Source: R-RK-3 sp031399085
GTDB taxonomy: Bacteria > Pseudomonadota > Alphaproteobacteria > Rhizobiales > Rhodomicrobiaceae
Direction: 5' to 3'
DNA length: 64,000 nt
Assembly: GCA_031399085.1 (NCBI GenBank)
Contig: JANNOQ010000061.1
Location: 60,049-124,048 of the forward strand
Both the position numbers and the translations under genes were made by a program. How positions within the stretch are numbered: position 1 is the stretch's first letter; each line of letters opens with the position of its first letter. This document shows, piece by piece, positions 58,460 to 64,000 of this stretch. A model generated the notes under the pieces. It searched no databases, was not told where the DNA came from, and saw nothing but the letters and a program-made list of their open reading frames with translations.

Positions 58460-61400
58460 GGGACGAGAGCCTCTCTTGCTGGTCCGCGCCCGTAAGAGGC
58501 GCCGAGTTGATAGACGCGCACCGTGTAGTCCGCCTGCGGGCTGCCGAAATCGGCGGTTTGCTGGGCGGTGGTGTAGAGGACCGAGGGCGTTGCGGCGCTG
58601 AGCGTGCGCATAACCGCTGAGCCGTTCATGATGTCGGCCTCGTAGGCTTCCGTATCCTCGCCGAGCGGCACTTCGATCCCCTCCCAGCTGTCGCCGCCGA
58701 TGCGCGTGCGCCGGACCCAGGCGATCTGAAGGCCGCTCGGTACCTGCTGCCCGGTGACATGCACGGGCGAGAGCGGCCGCAATCCAACGCCGTTGAAGGC
58801 GCGGGTGACGGTCCGGTAGGAGGCGTCGCCGATGGCGTAAGGCGCGGGGCCGTATTTCCAGTTGAAGGCGAGGCCGATATCCGCCTGGGTCATATCCACC
58901 TGGATGACGGCATCGTTGAGCAGCACGAAGCGCGCGCCGGCCGCGATTGGGTCGCGCATCGCGCCTTCCGTGCCGGCTTGAGCGCGGAGCAGTCCGGTGA
59001 GGTCATAGGTCAGCGGGGCCGCGAGGGTCGCGGTGCGGAACTGGATGACTTCCCATTCGCCATCGGCATTTTCGACCGCGCAAATATTCGCGCCGCCGAG
59101 CACCAGCAGCGCCTCGGCCGAGGCCAGTTCGCCCGCCGAGAGGATCACCCGCAGCGTGTTGCCTTCGTCCCAGCGGCTTACCGGGCCGGAGTAGAAGTCG
59201 CCATCGGTGACGCCGAGCACTGCGGGAGTGGCGGCGAGCGCCTTCAGCGTGTAACCGCTTGAGGTTGGCGAGCGATAAAATGCGACGCCGCCGGGCCACG
59301 GATTGCCATAAGCCGCGACTGCTCCGGCATGGGGAACTTCGTCCCCTCGGATCAGCGGCAGGTCGAGGAACACACCGAGCTGTTCGCCGTAGATTGCCGG
59401 ATCGCTCGCCACCGGCGCACGGACCGGCGCGGCGAAGGCGTCATAAAGCTGCGGCTCGATCGACATCGCCTCGGCCTCGATGGCGTTGCCGAACGACAGG
59501 CCGGTCAGGCGCATCGAGACGCTACGGCCATTGGCGGCAAGCGTCACGAGGTCAGAGGCGTCGAGCGCCATTCGCGAGGGCGGCAGCACGAACGTGCCGC
59601 GCTCCCGGCCCGCCCAAGCTTCCTGCACCATTGTCTCGGCGATGTTGCGCGCGGCCTGATAAGTCGTGACGACCGGCAGCCGGGCGGAAGCAATCCGCGC
59701 CGCGTTGCCCGAGATGCGCCGACCTTCCGCCGTCGCCTGCTCATAGTCGCGGTCGGCGTCGATGAAAGTGACCTTGGCCGAGCGCGGCAGGTCGCTTTCC
59801 TGAGCCCGGGTGAGCTCATAGCGGGGCTGGACGGACGAGATTTCAACCAGGGTTTCAGGCGCTAGCGACGCCTGGCTGCCCGCCCTGCCGCGATGGGCGA
59901 AGCGGACCTTGCCTTGGGCCTCGTAGCTGTCGAAGAAAAACGCCGCTTCCAGCGGTTGCAGCGCATCGCGCGCCGACATGACGCGGTCGATCACATAGCC
60001 CGCCATCGAGCCGGAGAGCTGCGCCGCGTCGAAGTCCGAGAAGCCGTCATCGGCGAGCAGCTTGGCGATGGTCTCGGCAAGCGGCGCATCGGAGACGCGG
60101 CCCGTCAGCCAATGGCCGAGCTGCCAATTGTCGCCGTCAGACCAGATCGTGCGCAGGGCCGGGAAGGCGGGATAGGGCCGCGCGTCCCAGGTGTAAAGCA
60201 GAACCCGCGAGAGATCGACCATGCGGCCGGAATAGACGCTGCTCGCCGGGTTCTGCGCCTCGTCGAAATCGGGATGCGTGTCGTCATACCATTCGAGAAA
60301 GGCGCGCAAATAACGCCGCTGGATCAGATCGTCGCGAATGCCGCGCGAGAAATAGGGGAAGACGCTTTCCGAACTCTTGGGGTCGTAAAAGACATTCGGC
60401 TGGTTCGAGCCCTTGTCGATGGCCGGGCAGCCCAATTCGGTGAACCAGACCGGCTTGCCTTCCGGCGTCCAGGGCGTTGGGCTGGCATCTTCGATGCCGC
60501 CAGGGCGATTGTAATGCGCCTCGCTCCACCAGGATCGCAGATCCTTGTAACGATACACCCAAGGCTTGGAGTACGCGCCGTCCGCGATGGGCGTGCGGGT
60601 TTGCGAGGCGCGGTCGGCGTCGGACGCGTAGAAGAAATCATACCCCTCGCCGCCTTCGATATTGCCCTTCAGATAGTCCAGGTCATGAACGAAGCGCGCG
60701 CCCGCGACATAATCGAGGTGGGTTGTTCCGTCGCGCCAGTCAGAGAGTGGCCAATAATTATCGACGGCCACGGCGTCGATATTGGCATCGGACCAAAGCG
60801 GGTCGAGATGGAAGAAGACGTCGCCCGATCCGTCGCTTGGCTGGTGCCCGAAATATTCCGACCAATCGGCCGCATAGGTGACTTTCGCGCTGGGCAGGAT
60901 TGTCTTCACATCCGCCGCCAGCGCGATCAGCGCGTCGACGAAGGGGTATGTGCTGGCGCTGTCCCGCACCCAGCTCAGGCCGCGCATTTCCGAGCCGATG
61001 ATGAACGCATCGACCCCGCCCGCCGCTTGGCAAAGCTTGGCGCAATGCAGGATGAAGCGGCGATAGCTCCATTCGGCAGGGCCGGAATAGACGACAGCGC
61101 CATCGACGATGGCGAAATCCGCAGGCGCCGCGGCGGCGCCGATAAAGCCGTCGATCTGGGCTTGCGCGGCGGCGGTTTTGTCGGGGCTGGCGGCCTCGCC
61201 CGGCGCGGGGTCGCAGGTGATCCGGCCGCGCCACGGGTAAGCGGGCTGATCGGCGGCTCCCGTGTAAGGATCGGTGAGGCCGTTGCTTTCGGGGATGTCC
61301 ATCAGCAGGAACGGCGTGAAGATCACGTCGAAGCCGCGACCCGTTAAGTCTTCAATGGCCGCGATGACGGTATTGTCCGACGGCGTCCCGCCATAGGCCG

Positions 61401-62418
61401 GGCGCACGCCGAAGGTCGAGACCGCATCCGCGCTCGCGCGGGTCAGCCCGGCGACACCCCAGGAGATCGGCGTGGTTCCCACGCCCTTATCCTGCGTATC
61501 GACCTTCGGCTTGATCTCGCACGCGCCGCAGCGCAGGTCCGAGCCGAACCAGGCGGCAAACAGCGAGACCGCGCTGCAATTTGGGAGCGTGTCTTGGAGC
61601 TGGTCGATGGAGACCGCGAAATCGCTCGCGCCTAGCGTGGTGTGCCGGTTTTCAGAATAGGTGCCGCCGCCGCCCGCATCGACGCGAATCTCGGTCGGGT
61701 TATAGGCGAATTCCCCGGCCGCCGGGATGAGCGTGACGCCCTTGACCTGGCTCTCGAAAGCATCGACGGCGCGAAAGACCTCGAAATTGAGCTGCGGGAT
61801 GCGGTTGCCGAAATCCTCCAGCGGCAGGCGTTCAAAGACGACATAGGCGGTGCCGCGATAGGCCGGAGCGTTGCCCGCGCCTTCCTTGGCCTCGATCAAG
61901 CTGTCGGGAAGCTGCGTCTCGGAGCCGGTGTAGACGCGGTAGGTGTAATCGGAGAGCGTGATCTCGTCGCTATCGGCCCAGACGCGGCCGAGCCGGGTGA
62001 TTTCACCCTCACAAAGCGCCACGGCGAAATTGGCGAAATAGCGGTAATTGGTCTGGCTCGCGCCGCCGCCGGTGTTGAGGCCCTTGCCTGAGCCGCCCGC
62101 GCTCGTGCTCGTTACCTCCTCGTCGAAATTCGTTGCCCAGATGATCTGGCCGCCAAGCCGCGCCCGGCCGTAAAGGCGCGGAATGTCCGCGCCTTCGGTC
62201 GAGGCGGTGACGTTGAGATCGGCGAGGCGAGGCCCGTCGCGAACGCTTTCCTGACCCGTCGCGCCGAACAGCGCCTGATCGATGTAAGCGCCGGCCAGCG
62301 AGCCGACCGCCCGTCCGATGGCCGCGCCGGTCAGCGTCGCGCCGAGGAAGGAGAAGCCGGCGGGCAGCAGAGCAGAGCCGGCAGCCGCGCCGACAGCCGA
62401 AAGGGCAAGTGTCGCCAT
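58456..62418 (-). CDS. GTA/phage baseplate multidomain protein (TIM-barrel type)
   Basis: A 1320-residue virion protein related to RcGTA orfg15. The N-terminal hydrophobic, Gly-rich segment (residues 1-55) precedes a DIPRLYGRARLGGQIIWATN block. The middle contains a glycoside hydrolase-like TIM barrel (YRRFILHCAKLCQAAGGVDA, VTYAADWSEYFGHQP, DAVAVDNYWPLSDWRDGTTH and FTELGCPAIDKGSNQPN). The later half is a phage-tail-type domain (VYRVMSA-like region and SVQPRYELTRAQESDLPRSA). Probably part of the tail tip that interacts with the host wall. It lies 17 bp behind the NlpC/P60 gene. Confidence 0.92.
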   Translation of the reverse strand: MATLALSAVGAAAGSALLPAGFSFLGATLTGAAIGRAVGSLAGAYIDQALFGATGQESVRDGPRLADLNVTASTEGADIPRLYGRARLGGQIIWATNFDEEVTSTSAGGSGKGLNTGGGASQTNYRYFANFAVALCEGEITRLGRVWADSDEITLSDYTYRVYTGSETQLPDSLIEAKEGAGNAPAYRGTAYVVFERLPLEDFGNRIPQLNFEVFRAVDAFESQVKGVTLIPAAGEFAYNPTEIRVDAGGGGTYSENRHTTLGASDFAVSIDQLQDTLPNCSAVSLFAAWFGSDLRCGACEIKPKVDTQDKGVGTTPISWGVAGLTRASADAVSTFGVRPAYGGTPSDNTVIAAIEDLTGRGFDVIFTPFLLMDIPESNGLTDPYTGAADQPAYPWRGRITCDPAPGEAASPDKTAAAQAQIDGFIGAAAAPADFAIVDGAVVYSGPAEWSYRRFILHCAKLCQAAGGVDAFIIGSEMRGLSWVRDSASTYPFVDALIALAADVKTILPSAKVTYAADWSEYFGHQPSDGSGDVFFHLDPLWSDANIDAVAVDNYWPLSDWRDGTTHLDYVAGARFVHDLDYLKGNIEGGEGYDFFYASDADRASQTRTPIADGAYSKPWVYRYKDLRSWWSEAHYNRPGGIEDASPTPWTPEGKPVWFTELGCPAIDKGSNQPNVFYDPKSSESVFPYFSRGIRDDLIQRRYLRAFLEWYDDTHPDFDEAQNPASSVYSGRMVDLSRVLLYTWDARPYPAFPALRTIWSDGDNWQLGHWLTGRVSDAPLAETIAKLLADDGFSDFDAAQLSGSMAGYVIDRVMSARDALQPLEAAFFFDSYEAQGKVRFAHRGRAGSQASLAPETLVEISSVQPRYELTRAQESDLPRSAKVTFIDADRDYEQATAEGRRISGNAARIASARLPVVTTYQAARNIAETMVQEAWAGRERGTFVLPPSRMALDASDLVTLAANGRSVSMRLTGLSFGNAIEAEAMSIEPQLYDAFAAPVRAPVASDPAIYGEQLGVFLDLPLIRGDEVPHAGAVAAYGNPWPGGVAFYRSPTSSGYTLKALAATPAVLGVTDGDFYSGPVSRWDEGNTLRVILSAGELASAEALLVLGGANICAVENADGEWEVIQFRTATLAAPLTYDLTGLLRAQAGTEGAMRDPIAAGARFVLLNDAVIQVDMTQADIGLAFNWKYGPAPYAIGDASYRTVTRAFNGVGLRPLSPVHVTGQQVPSGLQIAWVRRTRIGGDSWEGIEVPLGEDTEAYEADIMNGSAVMRTLSAATPSVLYTTAQQTADFGSPQADYTVRVYQLGASYGRGPAREALVP

Positions 62419-62435
62419 GAGGGGGTCCTACAGTT

Positions 62436-62894
62436 TCAGACAAGAGCCTGTCGCCGCGTCACCGGGCCGGATGCCGTGTCGGGGAAGCGGAAGGCGGCGG
62501 CGATGCGGCGTCGCCACCAAGGCGCGATGTTGATTTCGCAGACCGGGGCGCCTTCGACGGCGTGGATCATAAGGTTTTCGCCAGTGAGGATCGCCGAGTG
62601 CTTGGCGACCGCGCCGGGGCGGAGCCGGAAAATCAGGATATCGCCGGGCTGCGCCTCGCCGGGATCGATGGGAATGAGGTGCCGCGCGGCGGCCGCGATC
62701 ATGGTCTCCCGGCCAGTGCTTTCGGCCCAGTCGCGGCTGTAGGGCGGCGGTTGCTCGGGCGGGCACCCAAAGGCTTCGGCATACACGCCGCGCACCAGCC
62801 CGAGGCAATCGCAGCCGACGCCTTTCAGCGAGGCTTGATGATGGTAAGGCGTGCCGAGCCACGAGCGGGCTAGCGCGACGATGTCGGCTTGCAT
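62436..62894 (-). CDS. NlpC/P60 family phage/GTA cell wall peptidase
   Basis: A 152-residue peptidase related to RcGTA orfg14. ALARSWLGTPYHHQASLKGV is followed by GCDCLGLVRGVYAEAFG, which carries the catalytic Cys. The His is in AKHSAILTGENLMIH. A module for wall penetration during DNA delivery. Adjacent to DUF2163 upstream, 24 bp apart, and the baseplate gene downstream. Confidence 0.93.
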   Translation of the reverse strand: MQADIVALARSWLGTPYHHQASLKGVGCDCLGLVRGVYAEAFGCPPEQPPPYSRDWAESTGRETMIAAAARHLIPIDPGEAQPGDILIFRLRPGAVAKHSAILTGENLMIHAVEGAPVCEINIAPWWRRRIAAAFRFPDTASGPVTRRQALV

Positions 62895-62918
62895 TGGGAT
62901 ATCCGTTGGCCAGCGGCG

Positions 62919-63812
62919 TCAGGAATTCATGCTGCCACCGTCATGGCCCGGATCGCCGGAGACGGGGTAGGCGAGCACATATTTGTTGCCGGGGATGTGC
63001 GGGAAGCCGCGGAAATTGGCGCTGTTGGCGAATTTGGCTTTGCAGGTCGGGAAGGTCTTGTCGCAGCCAGCGGTGACGGTGAATTCGTCGCCCGTTGCGA
63101 TCGCGCTTGGCATGGAGCGCCAAAGCTCGATCTCCGCGACGCTGCCTGAGATGCTGAAACGCTTCACCTCCATCTGGCGAGCGGCATTCCCGCCGCTTGT
63201 CCAGCTAAGCAGCCCGCCCGCGAACCAGCCATCGGCGAACGCGTCGAGGCCGGAAGCGGTGAGGAGATAGGCCGCGCTGGACGCAATAACCGTGCCGGAG
63301 CCGTTGTAAGCCGGATCGCCCAGATCGACGCCGCAGCGGGCGTCGCCGAGCGTCGCGTCGCAGGCATATTGATAGGTGCGCCCCTGCTGCTGATCGAGCG
63401 CGTGGGCAAGACTGCGCAACTCGGCGGTGAACGCCGTTTCGCCGCGCTTCACCTCGCCGATAGAGCCGCTCATCATCAGAAGCCGCTGATCGGGCTCGGC
63501 CCAGTTCACGCGCCAGATTTCGATGCGGGCGGCATCGAACAGCCCGCCCGCGAGGTCGCCCTCGTTCAGCCGGTCGGATTGCAGCGCGCCGGTTGCGTCG
63601 AGATTGTCGACCGATAGGCCGACGGATTGGCGGATGTCGGAGCTGGTGAAGCCGCTCGCAGCCTCGAAGGTGGTGGCGTCGAAGACGATGTCGCGGTCAT
63701 GGTCGGTGAAGCCGTAGACAGTTGCGTCGGCGCGGATCAGCCTCCAGCACCAGGCAAGTGTGGTCGCGCCGGAGTCTAGGTGGGCTTGCAGGCCGGAGGG
63801 GAGAGTTTTCAT
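62919..63812 (-). CDS. DUF2163 phage/GTA tail protein
   Basis: A 297-residue protein related to RcGTA orfg13. TTLAWCWRLIRADATVYGFT followed by DHDRDIVFD, then ASGFTSSDIRQSVGLSVDNL are diagnostic of DUF2163. The C-terminal part has a Cys-rich CDKTFPTCKAKFANSANFRG motif. No Shine-Dalgarno sequence precedes the ATG at 63812; the upstream sequence is a highly structured element instead. Expected at the tail tip. Confidence 0.93.
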   Translation of the reverse strand: MKTLPSGLQAHLDSGATTLAWCWRLIRADATVYGFTDHDRDIVFDATTFEAASGFTSSDIRQSVGLSVDNLDATGALQSDRLNEGDLAGGLFDAARIEIWRVNWAEPDQRLLMMSGSIGEVKRGETAFTAELRSLAHALDQQQGRTYQYACDATLGDARCGVDLGDPAYNGSGTVIASSAAYLLTASGLDAFADGWFAGGLLSWTSGGNAARQMEVKRFSISGSVAEIELWRSMPSAIATGDEFTVTAGCDKTFPTCKAKFANSANFRGFPHIPGNKYVLAYPVSGDPGHDGGSMNS

Positions 63813-63815
63813 GGG

Positions 63816-64000
63816 CAGTGCTCGCGGCTTAGGGTTTTACGTACATCGGCGCATCCGCGCCGATGGTTGGCCCACTTAGCCGTGGGCCCCGGCGGGTCAA
63901 TGGAGGGATCGTGCTCGCGGGCGTGTGCACTGGATGGGCCAGCGAGCAAACTGTGCCCTAAGCCGCGAGCACAGCGTTCGTGTTTGCCCCCGGGGCCCAC
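63816..64000 (-). other. Highly structured element upstream of the DUF2163 gene
   Basis: At least 185 bp packed with inverted repeats. The main pair is a perfect 17-bp repeat, 63818-63834 with 63956-63972. An 11-bp pair joins 63882-63892 with 63990-64000. Local hairpins are 63844-63865 (9 bp) and 63869-63888 (7 bp). GTGCTCGCGG also occurs directly at 63911-63920 and can pair with 63963-63972, so alternative folds compete. It occupies the leader of the DUF2163 gene on the minus strand and continues beyond the window. Could be a cis-regulatory RNA, a structured small RNA or a mobile repeat. Confidence 0.7.

Noticed and set aside
63809..64000. Open minus-strand frame across the structured leader
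   Set aside because: The frame only reflects the repeats; it ends in DUF2163 and starts outside the window without support.
1..64000. tRNA, rRNA, CRISPR arrays, insertion sequences
   Set aside because: No T-loop or CCA-type tRNA signatures, no evenly spaced direct repeats and no transposase were seen on reading; a dedicated scan was not possible.

Overview
The window looks like a piece of an alphaproteobacterial chromosome, most likely order Hyphomicrobiales (Rhizobiales). The supporting markers are the cycHJKL (ccmIEFH) cytochrome c maturation operon with degP nearby, a FeuP/FeuQ-type two-component pair, a RegB/RegA redox pair, tandem Irr-type iron control elements, an ethylmalonyl-CoA mutase, a PAS_5 protein, the DUF6456/DnaA-like HTH pair and a gene-transfer-agent-like tail module. 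Base composition is GC-rich, with a few AT-richer islands at about 2.0-3.0, 9.2-9.8, 19.5-20.3 and 47-48 kb. Genus cannot be fixed from this window. The ethylmalonyl-CoA enzyme implies C2 assimilation, methylotrophy or polyhydroxybutyrate turnover. I saw no rRNA, tRNA, CRISPR array or complete insertion sequence.

Layout. 0-7.2 kb: a phosphonate gene (phnM, cut by the window edge) overlaps a ligase-associated exonuclease. A DUF2971 gene and an L,D-transpeptidase follow, then the ligase-associated helicase and nuclease PdeM; the ATP-dependent ligase usually found with these is absent. 7.2-11 kb: an Irr-box-preceded iron-binding protein gene with a Cys-containing partner, an AT-rich gene-poor stretch, a frameshifted YdjM-type membrane hydrolase and a 24-codon membrane ORF. 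11-24 kb: acyl-CoA/short-chain dehydrogenases, DNA polymerase I, SufE, the DUF6456/DnaA-like/XRE locus, a PAS_5 protein, ethylmalonyl-CoA mutase and a GlsB-type protein. 24-39 kb: a YgjP-type metallopeptidase, SCO protein, an ABC-2 exporter, RegB-RegA, a fused 5-oxoprolinase/hydantoinase, an enoyl-CoA isomerase-like crotonase, a MipA/OmpV protein, a cytochrome P450 and a RimB-RimK fusion.

39-52 kb: a tightly packed minus-strand run of response regulator, histidine kinase, bioN, bioY, acyl-CoA ligase and thiolase lies downstream of degP. A secreted trypsin-like/peptidoglycan-binding protein separates degP from the cytochrome c maturation operon. 52-55.5 kb: a 17-kDa-antigen-type lipoprotein, FeuQ/FeuP-like pair and a small secreted protein upstream of them. 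55.5-64 kb: the 3' end of a GTA/prophage tail module (DUF2163, NlpC/P60, baseplate megaprotein, small HTH protein, DUF2793) joined to a lysis cassette (two holin-like proteins, GH108 endolysin, overlapping Rz/Rz1, SleB-like hydrolase). A strongly structured segment of at least 180 nt precedes the DUF2163 gene.

The most system-like features are (i) the two-component/bioNY/acyl-CoA ligase/thiolase operon, which resembles the Bacillus yhfUTS biotin-regulated set but lacks a BioM ATPase and carries a thiolase without its C-terminal catalytic cysteine, (ii) the structured leader in the GTA-like cluster, and (iii) the ligase-less DNA repair set coupled to phnM.
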